64,000 nt of DNA from an uncultured Oleispira sp. (GCA_913061415.1 CAJXUD010000003.1:208316-272315), one strand, 5' to 3'; positions 16,847 through 26,643 are shown, counted from the stretch's first letter. Made by a program: numbers and translations. Notes: generated by a model not told the origin, from the sequence alone.

Positions 16847-18898
16847 TTAAAATCTAGCGCCTATCACTAGCGGATCATGATCCGAAGAACGATAGGCATC
16901 GGGTACCGCATACCGACCATCGTATTTTAATAATGAATCTTCAACAGAGTTAATCTGCCAGCTATCAATGCTACGAATAAAAGGCAGCATCGCTTTATTC
17001 GCTAAAGCATGATCAAGATTACCGAGATACCCCTGATAACTGTAAGAAAAAAATTGGGGCGTGCTACCCTCATGCGATTTATCCACAATATTCAAATTAT
17101 GAAATCCTGCCTTCGCTAAGAGTAAGAGTGGGTCTTCTTGGCTATAGCTATTTAAGTCGCCCAGCACCAAAACAGGGCTATTATCAGGCACTGCATTATC
17201 GATAAATTTAACCAGCGCTGACGCGGCTTGCACGCGCTGTAAATTGCAATTCCCCAGCAGAAGGTCTTTCTTTTCTTCTCGGCAAGGCCGCCCTTTCGAC
17301 TTAAAGTGATTGACCACGACGGTAAACTGTTGCGGTGAGTCTGAACGTTTTATTTTAAAACTCTGCAAGACACTGGGGCGATGGTAACCATCATTAAATA
17401 CTGACTTCGAGTCTTGCTGCATATTGTTATCTAACGGCAAAGCTTTAACCGAAGAGACTGAATCCAGTACTCTGGCTGCGCCAATAGGCTCGATAGCATG
17501 ATGGCGATATAATAGCCCAACACTGATTGCCCCTCGACCTAACTGCTCGCGGTTTGGCCTAATGTAACGATATTGCTGAGCAAGCGGGAATCGTTGATTT
17601 AAGGCTTGGGTTAATGCCGAAATGGCAGAGTGCTTGCCGTAACCATCATTTTCTAATTCCATCAGTGCGATAACATCCGCATCAATCGTTGCGAGTGCTG
17701 CGACTAATTTATCTGTCTGCATCAAGAACTGCTGATACGTTTTAGCGCCTCTTGCCGTCGGAAATCCCACATCTCTTTTTTTGAATGAGCGAGGATTACC
17801 ATTAAAGTAGTTTTCTACATTCATACTGGCAAAAATCACATTCGCATCGCTCGATACTTTCGGATGCTTTGGCCTCGCCTGCATGCGAATACTGATATCA
17901 CTCAGCGATTCTGGTATTAAGATATAGTGCTGACCATAGCTGTGCAATAAAGCGGTTAATGGCCCAATACTATCGCCAATTCGCAAAGGATTGTGCGCAG
18001 AAAATCCGTGCTGATTAGGGAAGGGAATAAATGCCGGCGAACGCTGAGATAAGCCATCATCGACCAATAAATAATCTAATGTTTTATTAGGATGCTGCGC
18101 TTCTTTTGACGGCTCTATTTTTGACCGCTCTATTTTTGACTGCCCTTTTTTCGACGGCAGTGCGGATCGTAATGCATCAGCGCGGTGAATTTCAGTAGGC
18201 TGAATATGCAGCTGTGAAGAGATCGCAAATTGACCATAGTTACCCAACCCATAGCCCGCGCCATACAAATCGCTAATTTTCAGGTTCTGGCTCAAACGAA
18301 CTCGCATGCCTTCTAATGCTTCTAGCTCAGCCAAAGAACTTACCGGTAATCTTAATTCATGGGCTGGCGGTATTTTCACATCATCTGCACATATCCTTAG
18401 TGCCTTAACGCGCTTTAGCTCTGTTAAGCCTTGGTATTCATCGACTTGTGCTAATAAACGTATTTTCTGACCCCGTTTAACCTTTGCATTCTTGTGATAG
18501 ACAAAAATGCCACTCGAGGCCGCTTTGGCTTTATCTCTTTTTTTTGATATTTTTTTTGATATTTTTTTAGACGTTTTCTTATCAGAGTATTTAGCCGCCT
18601 GCTGCAGCCAAAAGCCTTGATACTCGTTGCTTTTATCAAGAGTGACTACCCCTTCAGTAACAACCCATTGCCCTTTTAAAGGACTCGGCCAATGGTTGAT
18701 ATACCTTGAGTTTTTACTAGCTGAGTTTTTACTCTCCGAGTGGTTAAAAGCCCCCTGTATTTGCGTAATGTGTTTGAAGTCACGCGCATTAGCATCGCCA
18801 CACATTCCCATGTGTTTAATCTCAGTCGCATGCAGAGTTAAAGATAGGAAGAAACACACACTAAAAAAAGAAGCCGATAAGGAGCGAGTTAATAACAT
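16847..18898 (-). CDS. Secreted ExeM/NucH-type endonuclease
   Basis: The 683-residue protein has a signal peptide (about 1-24, ending LTLHATE), an N-terminal OB-like region, and a C-terminal endonuclease/exonuclease/phosphatase domain from about residue 350. The latter is marked by ASMNVENYFNG, ALMELENDG, VVNHFKSKGRPC, LVLGDLNSY and YRSSDHDPLVI, the last two with the catalytic Asp/His residues. This matches extracellular nucleases that degrade environmental DNA. Between the domains are short Lys/Ser-rich repeats (KKISKKISKK, SKIERSKIEPSK) made by 12-15 bp tandem duplications. Start: ATG with GGGAG 8 nt upstream. Confidence 0.87.
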   Translation of the reverse strand: MLLTRSLSASFFSVCFFLSLTLHATEIKHMGMCGDANARDFKHITQIQGAFNHSESKNSASKNSRYINHWPSPLKGQWVVTEGVVTLDKSNEYQGFWLQQAAKYSDKKTSKKISKKISKKRDKAKAASSGIFVYHKNAKVKRGQKIRLLAQVDEYQGLTELKRVKALRICADDVKIPPAHELRLPVSSLAELEALEGMRVRLSQNLKISDLYGAGYGLGNYGQFAISSQLHIQPTEIHRADALRSALPSKKGQSKIERSKIEPSKEAQHPNKTLDYLLVDDGLSQRSPAFIPFPNQHGFSAHNPLRIGDSIGPLTALLHSYGQHYILIPESLSDISIRMQARPKHPKVSSDANVIFASMNVENYFNGNPRSFKKRDVGFPTARGAKTYQQFLMQTDKLVAALATIDADVIALMELENDGYGKHSAISALTQALNQRFPLAQQYRYIRPNREQLGRGAISVGLLYRHHAIEPIGAARVLDSVSSVKALPLDNNMQQDSKSVFNDGYHRPSVLQSFKIKRSDSPQQFTVVVNHFKSKGRPCREEKKDLLLGNCNLQRVQAASALVKFIDNAVPDNSPVLVLGDLNSYSQEDPLLLLAKAGFHNLNIVDKSHEGSTPQFFSYSYQGYLGNLDHALANKAMLPFIRSIDSWQINSVEDSLLKYDGRYAVPDAYRSSDHDPLVIGARF

Positions 18899-18930
18899 AT
18901 AATCACTCCCTATGGTGGTTAAGCTATCGA

Positions 18931-18964
18931 TTTAATAATGTTAACTATTTAATAATGTTAACTA
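18931..18964. repeat. 17-bp tandem repeat
   Basis: TTTAATAATGTTAACTA is present twice without change (18931-18947, 18948-18964), in the short gap between the nuclease and NAD-kinase-like genes, next to the 15-bp array at 18971. Confidence 0.9.
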
Positions 18965-18970
18965 TAGACC

Positions 18971-19030
18971 AACTAACTAGAGCTCAACTAACTAAGGCTC
19001 AATTAACTAAGGCTCAATTAACTAGAGCCC
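18971..19030 (-). repeat. 15-bp tandem repeat spanning the NAD-kinase-like stop codon
   Basis: Four 15-bp units are joined end to end: AACTAACTAGAGCTC, AACTAACTAAGGCTC, AATTAACTAAGGCTC and AATTAACTAGAGCCC. The last overlaps the gene's final codons and stop (19022-19024). On the minus strand every unit renews an in-frame TAG. Confidence 0.92.
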
Positions 19031-20137
19031 AACCGGATAAATAATTTGATCTTGATAACCCGTAGTCACTTCGATGGTGCCCGAGAATAAATCATCCAAT
19101 TCATTATCACCAGAATCAACAATCAAGGGCCTACCTTCTAACGCACTCACCTTGGCTTTGGTAGAGATAACCTTCAGGTTTTTCTTACCCAGCTTTTTTA
19201 GTACCGCAGCACTTAACTGCTGGTTGCCGCGCCCTATAATATGGCCTTGGCCACCAATAATACTAATAACCGCTCTACACGGATATTGCTCAAGATATTC
19301 TAAAATTTCAGTTTCACTGACATCATTTTTTAACAGCTGATGGTTAAGCACGGCATCAATACCGAGTAAGGTATTATCTAAGCCTAGCTCATCCATAATG
19401 GCCAAGGTGGTTTTTCCTGAACCAATCAAATAGAGCACATCATCTTTCATGCCTTGCACGACATCAGCGGCAATATCCTCAAGAACCAGCTCTTCTACCT
19501 CTACCCCACCTTGCTTAACACTTTGCACAAACTGGCCTGCCTGAGGCACACGCATTTCGCCATAAAGCTTGGCTCGAACGATGTTATTGCGAAAAGCTTC
19601 TTCATCAATATCTCTCACATCATGGGCTTTCACATCAATCAACTGGCCACTGGCTAACTGCGAGATAACTTCCCCTGCTGCTTTGGGGGTAACGGCATAA
19701 ACCGCCGAATGAATTTTAACACCCGCTGGAATGCCTAAAACAGGAATTCTATCGGCAACGACACTGCAAATATCTCGGGCCGTACCATCACCACCGGCGA
19801 ATAAAATGATATCGACTTTTTGATCGAGCAACTGCTGGGCTGCATTACATGTATCTTGTGCGCTAGTATGCTCAACCGAGAGGTTGTCGAGCACCTGATA
19901 AGAAAAACCCATTTCGGCGACTAGCGTTTCTCCCATTGCTTGTGGGCAAGTAATAATTTTTATCTGATCTTGAATAGGCAATAAAACCTGCAACGCGAGC
20001 TTGGCACGCTCACTGGATTTACAACGCGCACCTCGAGAAAATGCTTCTTTAACGATATCGGCACCATCACTGCCTTTAAGGCCGACACTGCCGCCAATAC
20101 CTGCTAATGGATTAATAATAAGCCCTAGTGTTAGCAA
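19022..20137 (-). CDS. ATP-NAD kinase family protein (COG3199-like)
   Basis: The 371-residue protein carries NAD-kinase-type motifs: INPLAGIGGSVGLKG at the N-terminus, the diphosphate-binding LFAGGDGTARDI, and IPAGVKIHSAVYAV. It is longer than house-keeping NadK and fits the COG3199 group, whose phosphoryl acceptor is not certain. It should be cytosolic. Translation starts at a TTG with AGGAG 6-7 nt upstream, which supports this unusual start. PldA lies 48 nt upstream on the same strand. The 15-bp repeat array begins in the last codons. Confidence 0.85.
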   Translation of the reverse strand: MLTLGLIINPLAGIGGSVGLKGSDGADIVKEAFSRGARCKSSERAKLALQVLLPIQDQIKIITCPQAMGETLVAEMGFSYQVLDNLSVEHTSAQDTCNAAQQLLDQKVDIILFAGGDGTARDICSVVADRIPVLGIPAGVKIHSAVYAVTPKAAGEVISQLASGQLIDVKAHDVRDIDEEAFRNNIVRAKLYGEMRVPQAGQFVQSVKQGGVEVEELVLEDIAADVVQGMKDDVLYLIGSGKTTLAIMDELGLDNTLLGIDAVLNHQLLKNDVSETEILEYLEQYPCRAVISIIGGQGHIIGRGNQQLSAAVLKKLGKKNLKVISTKAKVSALEGRPLIVDSGDNELDDLFSGTIEVTTGYQDQIIYPVGL

Positions 20138-20185
20138 TTTTTTCTCCTAAACCGTTCATCTAAACCAATAGTACTGCTACAAAGT

Positions 20186-21295
20186 TTATAGCCAATCCGT
20201 GATTTTAATACCGATACCAATACGTTCTTGGTACTGGTCATAATCAATTAAACTTTCCCCATAGCCATTAAAGTACTGAATAAAGCCTTTAACATTCCCA
20301 GGCAAAGGGTACGTCCAATCTAATTCAATCGAACCAACGTTATTATTAATATCTAAGTTGTTGCGTATGGTCGCAGAAATACTATGATCACCGGACTTAC
20401 GCAAATAAAAAATATCACCGTAGCCTAAGTGCTTATGAATATCAGGATTATCATCGCCGATCGAATCCATTTTGTCTGACTTTGATTCTTCTGGAATACG
20501 GTACCAAGCACGTACATACAATAATTTGTTAGGCCATACCTTGGTGGCGCCTAATATAATTCTATTCCAGCTGCGAGAGAGACTGCCAACCTGGCCATTT
20601 GATTGGTGGTTAAAAGATAAGGTCCAAAAATCAGCCCAATCTTGAAATGCTTTGAACCCTAAGATGATTTCAGGCTCATGATTAGTTTCACGAAAAATAG
20701 CCGACACACTATCATTGTAGGCTTGCCAGTATGACTTATTGGTATACGCCACAGACAGCGTACTGAATTTTCCTAATATATTATCCGCGACAATGTATTT
20801 AACACTTAACTGAAAAACAAACTCAGTATGGTCAAACCCAGGCTTCTGCTGGGCTTCTCCATTCTCAACTCTAACGGCATTATAAAAGTTCTCTTGCTCT
20901 TCTTGATTGGTCTTAGTTTGATGGGTTAGAGGCATAAAGTAATTAGGCTTATGCGGTAATAAAACATAAGGGTTACGCGAAGCTAGCCGTTCGGTTCGTA
21001 ATTTTTCGACCAAGCCTGGATATCGATACATAAAGTCGGAAAATTCCTCATCAGCAATCACCTCGACTTTACGGGTTTTCGTCTTTAACGGCTCAACTTC
21101 AACAATATCTTCGATTTCAGTGACGACGTCATCGACCAACTCAGAAAGCATCTCTACCGTACTTTCTTCTTCCACGACTTCCTCCATGACCTCTGCAACC
21201 ACTACATCATTAGCGATCGTGGTTTCAGCGTAAGAATGAGGTAAGGGAATCAGCATAAAGCTGAGTAAAATGAGATGTGCTTTAACGATATTCAC
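20186..21295 (-). CDS. pldA: Outer-membrane phospholipase A
   Basis: PldA is an outer-membrane beta-barrel that hydrolyses phospholipids in the outer leaflet. The family signature FNHQSNGQVGSLSRSWNR, with the catalytic His and Ser, lies around residues 224-242, and a barrel pattern of alternating residues continues to the end (IGIGIKITDWL). A signal peptide (ending SYA) is followed by an unusual acidic Glu/Val-rich stretch (VVAEVMEEVVEEEST..) of ~50 residues not typical of E. coli PldA. Start is GTG at 21295. Confidence 0.9.
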   Translation of the reverse strand: MNIVKAHLILLSFMLIPLPHSYAETTIANDVVVAEVMEEVVEEESTVEMLSELVDDVVTEIEDIVEVEPLKTKTRKVEVIADEEFSDFMYRYPGLVEKLRTERLASRNPYVLLPHKPNYFMPLTHQTKTNQEEQENFYNAVRVENGEAQQKPGFDHTEFVFQLSVKYIVADNILGKFSTLSVAYTNKSYWQAYNDSVSAIFRETNHEPEIILGFKAFQDWADFWTLSFNHQSNGQVGSLSRSWNRIILGATKVWPNKLLYVRAWYRIPEESKSDKMDSIGDDNPDIHKHLGYGDIFYLRKSGDHSISATIRNNLDINNNVGSIELDWTYPLPGNVKGFIQYFNGYGESLIDYDQYQERIGIGIKITDWL

Positions 21296-21388
21296 TCAAA
21301 GACCTTTGGACTGTATTATTTTATAAAATTATTAGATGATATCTGCTATAAGTATAACGATTATCCATGACAGAATAATTATTTTTTA

Positions 21389-21778
21389 ATGATGCCGTAT
21401 TATCTAGTTGGTCTAGGCAGTAATTTAGAGCCCGAGTTTAATATCACTAAGGCGTATCAGGAAATGACCCTGCAGGTGAATATACTTGATCATTCGCCGG
21501 TATTAATAAATCCCCCGTGCGGCACCTCATTTCAATTCACCTTCCACAACCAAATCTTACTGATACAAAGTGAGCACTCTTCTGCCCACCTAAAAGCCTT
21601 ATTTGAGCGCATTGAGATCAGTATGGGACGAGAACCTAAAAGTCCTGAAAGACGACTGAGGGATCGTCCTATCGACATTGACATCCTAGCCCAGTCGGAT
21701 AGTATGGAAGAAATTTTATCAATATCATTCACCGAAACCTACAACCAGACAATCATGCATAGTTGGCATCCCAGTTAA
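21389..21778 (+). CDS. Short HPPK (FolK)-like pyrophosphokinase
   Basis: The protein resembles 6-hydroxymethyl-7,8-dihydropterin pyrophosphokinase: YLVGLGSNLEPE at the N-terminus, FHNQILLIQ, and the signature RRLRDRPIDIDIL with the Mg-binding Asp pair. At 129 residues it is about 30 shorter than usual FolK and lacks the C-terminal lid region, so activity is uncertain. It may be a paralogue of a full FolK elsewhere. Convergent with folM; the two stop codons overlap by 4 bases. Confidence 0.72.
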   Translation: MMPYYLVGLGSNLEPEFNITKAYQEMTLQVNILDHSPVLINPPCGTSFQFTFHNQILLIQSEHSSAHLKALFERIEISMGREPKSPERRLRDRPIDIDILAQSDSMEEILSISFTETYNQTIMHSWHPS

Positions 21779-22551
21779 TTAACGCTAAAAGATTGCTCAT
21801 AGTGATTCGCATTTGCGCGACCACCATCCACTTTTAAAATAGCCCCCGTCACTCCTTGAGCGAGCTGTAAATACTCAGCGGCCTGCAAGATAGCGCCATA
21901 GCCCAACTCTCGTTTCAGCAAGCTTTGCGACAATACTTTTTCACGATAATCCTCTGAATGCTGTGTTAGAAATTGAATAGGGCCTGGTTGAATGATATTA
22001 ACCCGAATATTAGGCGCTAATCGCTGCGAATAACTTAAGCATAAATTTTGTAAAGCCGACTTCGCAGCGCAATAACTGGCAAATCTTTGGTTAGGTTTAT
22101 CAACATAAATATCGGTAATAGCCACAATGCTTGCACTTTTGGCATAGCGCGGTATTAATCCCATCGTTATAGCGTCCACCGACATGACATGCACAGCCAT
22201 CATCTCTTGCTGTAATTTCCAATGCTCTTGCAGACTTGCTAACGGATCGTCAGCGACAAAATACGAGGCATTATGAATGACGGCATCAATTGTTAGATTC
22301 AGTGCGCTGATATTAGCCACTAATACTTCAACATCAGAAGCCGATGATAAGTCTGCTTGTAGAGCAACATAACGCTCCTTTTGCTGCCAATGCTCTCGAT
22401 CAGACTCAGGCATTTCATTGGCAGTATTATAATGAGCAATAACCCGCCAGCCCGATGCCAAATAATGCTCCGTCAGAAATAACCCTAAGCGTTTTCCTGC
22501 CCCCGTAATTAAAATCGTAGAACAATCTGATCGTTGAACATGTTCTGTCAT
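21775..22551 (-). CDS. folM: Dihydromonapterin reductase-like SDR (FolM)
   Basis: A 258-residue SDR: cofactor motif TGAGKRLG near residue 17, HNAS in place of NNAG, and a catalytic YCAAKSAL. The RLG glycine variant, HNASYF and the terminal ILKVDGG agree with the FolM/pteridine-reductase branch, which reduces dihydromonapterin or dihydrofolate with NADPH. Convergence with a FolK-like gene strengthens the pterin assignment. A general SDR role is the alternative. Confidence 0.78.
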   Translation of the reverse strand: MTEHVQRSDCSTILITGAGKRLGLFLTEHYLASGWRVIAHYNTANEMPESDREHWQQKERYVALQADLSSASDVEVLVANISALNLTIDAVIHNASYFVADDPLASLQEHWKLQQEMMAVHVMSVDAITMGLIPRYAKSASIVAITDIYVDKPNQRFASYCAAKSALQNLCLSYSQRLAPNIRVNIIQPGPIQFLTQHSEDYREKVLSQSLLKRELGYGAILQAAEYLQLAQGVTGAILKVDGGRANANHYEQSFSVN

Positions 22552-22689
22552 CGCTTAATTCCTGCAGCCTTAATTGATAGATTTTTAGGCAATAAATACT
22601 CGTTATACACAGTGTTTTGATGTAATCTACGCGAATTAATGCTCCCTATTTTTGAAGAAAAATCTCCTACCCTAATATAGGCCATCTCA

Positions 22690-23277
22690 ATGCATCGTAC
22701 CATGTTCGATACTCCCATTCTTAAATCAGTTCTACGCGGATTATCGATACTTATACTTAAAATATTAGGCTGGAAAACCGAAGGGGAAATTCCTAAAAAT
22801 CTAAAAAAATGCGTCATGATCGCAGCACCTCATACCAGTAATTGGGATTTACCTTTTACATTAATGACCGCGTTCGCTTTAGATGCAAAAGTTTACTGGA
22901 TGGGTAAGGAACAAATTTTTAAACCGCCGTTTCGTCGCATTATGATGTGGACCGGTGGCATTCCGGTTAATCGCTCAACGTCGACCAATATGGTGCAAGC
23001 GTCAATCGATGCTATTAAAGAAAATGATCAGCTGTTTTTAATTGTGCCGCCAGAAGGAACTCGTAGCAAAGTGACGTACTGGAAAACAGGGTTTTACCAT
23101 ATTGCTCAAGGCGCAGGCGTACCTATATTGATGGGGTTTTTAGATTTCAAACGTAAAACGAGTGGCATTGCAGGAACGTATACCACCACTGGAGACTTAG
23201 AAGTCGATATGAACCATATCAAATCAATCTACGCGCCAATTTCGGGTAAGAGGTCTGATCAGTACAATTCCCAGTAG
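22690..23277 (+). CDS. Lysophospholipid (1-acylglycerol-3-phosphate) acyltransferase family
   Basis: The PlsC-type domain fills most of the 195 residues: the catalytic H-x4-D is HTSNWD near residue 48, FRRIMMWTGGIPVNRS forms block II, and PPEGTRS block III. The N-terminus (LRGLSILILKILGW) could be a membrane anchor. It should acylate a lysophospholipid or similar acceptor at the inner membrane. It is shorter than PlsC (~240), so a non-canonical substrate is possible. It is followed by 250 nt containing the fMet tRNA terminator. Confidence 0.82.
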   Translation: MHRTMFDTPILKSVLRGLSILILKILGWKTEGEIPKNLKKCVMIAAPHTSNWDLPFTLMTAFALDAKVYWMGKEQIFKPPFRRIMMWTGGIPVNRSTSTNMVQASIDAIKENDQLFLIVPPEGTRSKVTYWKTGFYHIAQGAGVPILMGFLDFKRKTSGIAGTYTTTGDLEVDMNHIKSIYAPISGKRSDQYNSQ

Positions 23278-23463
23278 TTGCTCAAGCCAATAGCGACTCA
23301 CTATCTCAACTAGTCTCACCATCACTTGCCATAACAATTCGTACTAGTGGCTTCTAGAGCCAAGCTGACTGGTACGAACAGCGCACTGCACTGAACAACT
23401 AAACCGAGCTACTAAACCGAACTAACTAGAATACTTAACATAAAGATTCACTTTATTTTAGGC

Positions 23464-23498
23464 AAAAAAAAGGCCAGCACTTAGGCTGACCATTTTTT
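23464..23498 (-). terminator. Terminator of the initiator tRNA gene
   Basis: On the minus strand GGTCAGC pairs with GCTGGCC (one G-T) and is followed by eight T residues, 35 nt beyond the tRNA 3' end. Confidence 0.85.
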
Positions 23499-23531
23499 AG
23501 AATTCTTGGCATTTAATCGATGTAGATTAAA

Positions 23532-23608
<77 letters not shown>

Positions 23609-23620
23609 ACAACGAGATGG

Positions 23621-23649
23621 ATACTACGCTCGTAGCCTATAAGTGTCAA
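23621..23649 (-). promoter_or_regulatory. Sigma-70 promoter of the initiator tRNA
   Basis: On the minus strand TTGACA (23644-23649) and TAGTAT (23621-23626) are separated by exactly 17 nt, ending 12 nt before the tRNA 5' end. It is the best house-keeping promoter in the window. Confidence 0.9.
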
Positions 23650-23759
23650 GCTAACATACTGTTTAACTTATACTTTTTACCGATTTAGGGACATGCTTAT
23701 TATTTAGTAAAATAGCGGGAAGCAATTACTGGTCTAGTAATTATTACGATGTTAATGTT

Positions 23760-23785
23760 TTATTACGCCCAAACGGGCCTAATAA
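23760..23785 (+). promoter_or_regulatory. Hairpin in the AraC gene leader
   Basis: TTATTACGCCC pairs with GGGCCTAATAA (one mismatch) around an AAAC loop, 28 nt before the AraC start. No T-tract follows at once, so it may be a leader structure rather than a terminator. Confidence 0.4.
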
Positions 23786-23812
23786 TAATTATAAATAAAA
23801 CCAGTTAAAATC

Positions 23813-24895
23813 ATGTCTATCAATTATCAGCAAACCATGACGGCCAGTGCTGTCCAACCATTATTACGCTATGTCGAAAAATTCGGCATTCCTTTGGATG
23901 ATATTCTTCAGGATACGTTTCTTAATGAGACAAAACTTAGAAATGATCGGATTACCATTACCAGCTTTGATCAGCTATTAAACAATGCTTCTCGGTTGAC
24001 TCAATGCGACCGCATTGGCTTTATCACCGGCCAGAATGTAGAGCTACAAGCATTCAAACTACTGGGATTTTTATTGACGCGATGTGAAACTGGCCGTGAT
24101 GCGTTAGTCACCCTTCGTCGCTACTACATGCTATTGAGTGATAGCCCAGCGCCTGAAATTTTTCTGAGTAAAAATGAAGTAAAAGTTATTTATTCGATAT
24201 CCAAAGGCAATGACCTGGCCATGCGCGCACGTGCCGAACTGATCATGACTGCCATTCATACGCTAGGCCGCTCAGTCGGAGGCAGCTTATACCAACCACT
24301 TAAACTAGGATTTAAGCACCCAAAGCCTAAATATCACCAAGAACTGGCTGATTTTTTCAATATTGATATCGCATATGGACAAGTAGACTGCTGGCTCAGC
24401 TTCTCAGCAGAACATATCGATCAACCGCTGCAGCAATCAAACCCAAGCTTATTTAATGCCTTACGAAAAAAAGCCGAGAGCATGCTAGGTGGACACTACA
24501 ACCTTAATACCTTTAGTTCAAAAGTTCGCTATGTATTACAGCACTGGCCGAATCAATATACGGCCAATAAAGAGGCTGTGGCCGAATTACTCAATACCAG
24601 CCCACGCACCCTAACTCGCCGCTTACAAGAAGAAGACACTCAATTCTCAAGCCTATTAAGAAATGTACGTATGGATAAAGCTGAATTCAAACTTAAGAAT
24701 CACTCTGTCGATATGCAAGAATTGGCTCATGATTTAGGTTTTGCTGATCGCCGTGGCTTCGAGAGAGCATTTAAGCAATGGTTTGACATCACCCCAGCGG
24801 CGTATCACAAATCTTGGATAAAACAGATCTCGATAAAACAGATCTCGATAAAACAGAGCTTGGATAAAAAAGAGCTGACTAAAACCGCTGAATGA
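23813..24895 (+). CDS. AraC family transcriptional regulator
   Basis: The 360-residue regulator has an N-terminal arabinose-binding-type domain (residues ~10-190) as found in OruR/ArgR-like lipid regulators, and a C-terminal double helix-turn-helix with VAELLNTSPRTLTRRLQEE and the family signature LAHDLGFADRRGFERAFKQWFD split near residues 308-330. The extreme C-terminus is extended by in-frame 15-bp repeats (KQISIKQISIKQ). Targets are unknown; nearby lipid genes are candidates. Confidence 0.87.
   Translation: MSINYQQTMTASAVQPLLRYVEKFGIPLDDILQDTFLNETKLRNDRITITSFDQLLNNASRLTQCDRIGFITGQNVELQAFKLLGFLLTRCETGRDALVTLRRYYMLLSDSPAPEIFLSKNEVKVIYSISKGNDLAMRARAELIMTAIHTLGRSVGGSLYQPLKLGFKHPKPKYHQELADFFNIDIAYGQVDCWLSFSAEHIDQPLQQSNPSLFNALRKKAESMLGGHYNLNTFSSKVRYVLQHWPNQYTANKEAVAELLNTSPRTLTRRLQEEDTQFSSLLRNVRMDKAEFKLKNHSVDMQELAHDLGFADRRGFERAFKQWFDITPAAYHKSWIKQISIKQISIKQSLDKKELTKTAE
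24811..24856 (+). repeat. In-frame 15-bp tandem repeat at the AraC C-terminus
   Basis: ATCTCGATAAAACAG is present at 24827-24841 and 24842-24856, preceded by a 16-bp variant ATCTTGGATAAAACAG (24811-24826). The result is a repetitive Ile/Lys/Gln tail just before the stop codon. Confidence 0.88.
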
Positions 24896-24913
24896 TTCAA
24901 TAAGGTAAATTGT

Positions 24914-25561
24914 CTATTTGTGTATATAAATAGACACATCCAAGTCATGATCAAAATCATCCAGCATCGGTAAAGTGCTGACGGAATACTGTTTAACTGC
25001 GACTAAGGATGACCAAGGCGGTAATTGATACTGAGTTTCGGCCACCAGCCAATTAGGAATTTGTGCACACTGTTTAGCCAAATCACCTGCGCTGGTTAGA
25101 TCATATAAAATATCTGCGGCCAATAAACAATCCAGATCATCAATACCGCCCCGCCATTCTTGAGTAACATTGATATTGACGTTATTACGCTTAGCATTGA
25201 GCTGACTGGCCTGCAGGGCCAAAGGGTCAGTATCACAACATAGAACAGACTGAGCACCAGCTTTAGCAGCCGCAATGCCCACCAAACCAGAGCCGCAGCC
25301 AAAATCCAATACCCGCTTCCCTTTTACCAGTTCTGGATTCGCCAATATATAACGCGCTAGCCCTTGGCCAGCCGCCCAAGCAAAAGCCCAATAAGGCAAC
25401 TGCTGCCAAAACTGCCCCACTTGTTGTGCATCTAAGACTAAACGTTCGCTATCAATAGCCAACAGCGCTAGCTCAATGGTCTGTTGGTCAAAGTCCAATG
25501 CCTGCCAGTTTAGCTCTGCACCCGGCAAGACTGATGTTAATGATTCGGCTAGAGACTTCAC
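24914..25561 (-). CDS. Class I SAM-dependent methyltransferase
   Basis: The 215-residue protein has the SAM-binding motif [19 protein letters not shown] (residues ~81-99) and the acidic loop CCDTDPLAL. Layout and the AADILYD segment resemble the PrmA/ETFB-lysine methyltransferase group that modifies lysines of proteins. The target is not known. It starts with GTG at 25561, overlapping the stop of the transglycosylase gene by four bases (GTGA), so translation is probably coupled. Confidence 0.8.
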   Translation of the reverse strand: MKSLAESLTSVLPGAELNWQALDFDQQTIELALLAIDSERLVLDAQQVGQFWQQLPYWAFAWAAGQGLARYILANPELVKGKRVLDFGCGSGLVGIAAAKAGAQSVLCCDTDPLALQASQLNAKRNNVNINVTQEWRGGIDDLDCLLAADILYDLTSAGDLAKQCAQIPNWLVAETQYQLPPWSSLVAVKQYSVSTLPMLDDFDHDLDVSIYIHK

Positions 25562-26643
25562 AAGGCATACTTCTTTTTATAACGAATCACTTTTTTAAGG
25601 TAGTTACGAGATTCTAATTTAGGGTGTTTACGCGTAATAAATTGATAAACCTGAGCGGGCGATAAGCGATTAATCATTGCAATAGCCTTGGCATTATTAC
25701 TGCTAAAACTGCGAAGCAATTGCCCTGCACCGCCATTATAAGCCGCGATCATACAATACTCTTGTATCAACGGATCTCGTATGCCGCGTAAATACACATC
25801 CCTAAGAATGGATAAATAACCACTGCCAACTTCTATATTATTCTCGGCATTAAACAAAAACTGCCGACTCGGTCGATGATCATTTTTCTGGATACGCTGA
25901 AAGTAATCTCTGCCAGCCGTATTGGGCATAATCTGCATCAAGCCATAAGCATGCGAGCGACTCACCGCATAAGGGTTAAAGCTGCTTTCGGTCTCGATTA
26001 ACGCGAGTATCAGCGCCTTATCAATGCCATAGCGTGACGCGGCTTGTGTGACATAAGGTAGGTATTGCTGAGCCGCAACTTGTTTAAATTGATGCACTAA
26101 TGGGATATCGACCCAATAGCGGCGCTTTCCCTTTAACCACTGGCTTTGCAATTTATTATCCAGCAGGTACTGCGCATAACGCTGAGCACGCCATGCATAA
26201 GCAATGGATTGCCCTTCATGATCCTTTACTTTATTGAGTAAAAAGGGAGTGCCCTTCAAGCCGACGTCTTGTGCAGTATAAATATCGACTTGCTGAGGAT
26301 CGGCGGGGGTTAATAAGGTCGAAACGATCGCATGTCTTAAAACATCGTAAGTCGCATCTTGCTTAAGAGTTTCTACGCGGATTTTACCCAAGTTAAAATC
26401 GATTTGCGCTCGACTATCGTAATCATCAAGATATTTAACATAAGACTGCGTAGAAGGGGCAATAAAGTCATCTCCCCAGTGAGAGAAGCCTTGCTCAGAA
26501 AAGTATTCTGCTTCCAATAGCATCGCCTGAACATCGTCCGATAATTCAATAAAATTTTCGGGTAATGCAGCACGACAATAGAAAGCGGGCATTAATAAGC
26601 ATGCCGAGATAGAAAATAGAAGAAAGGTTTTAAAGCGTATCAT
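25558..26643 (-). CDS. Membrane-bound lytic murein transglycosylase (MltC-like)
   Basis: The 361-residue protein has an N-terminal MltC-type domain and a C-terminal SLT domain from ~residue 195. The catalytic Glu is in [11 protein letters not shown] near residue 217, followed by [11 protein letters not shown] and AAYNGGAGQ. It cleaves peptidoglycan glycan strands with anhydro-muramic acid formation, in the periplasm. The signal segment contains ISAC at residues 12-15, a possible lipobox, though hydrophobic residues continue after it; a cleavable signal ending CRA is the alternative. Length equals E. coli MltC. Confidence 0.87.
   Translation of the reverse strand: MIRFKTFLLFSISACLLMPAFYCRAALPENFIELSDDVQAMLLEAEYFSEQGFSHWGDDFIAPSTQSYVKYLDDYDSRAQIDFNLGKIRVETLKQDATYDVLRHAIVSTLLTPADPQQVDIYTAQDVGLKGTPFLLNKVKDHEGQSIAYAWRAQRYAQYLLDNKLQSQWLKGKRRYWVDIPLVHQFKQVAAQQYLPYVTQAASRYGIDKALILALIETESSFNPYAVSRSHAYGLMQIMPNTAGRDYFQRIQKNDHRPSRQFLFNAENNIEVGSGYLSILRDVYLRGIRDPLIQEYCMIAAYNGGAGQLLRSFSSNNAKAIAMINRLSPAQVYQFITRKHPKLESRNYLKKVIRYKKKYAL

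Noticed and set aside
22548..22817. 89-codon frame on the minus strand between folM and the acyltransferase
   Set aside because: It lies largely antisense to the acyltransferase start, has no family likeness and no ribosome-binding site.
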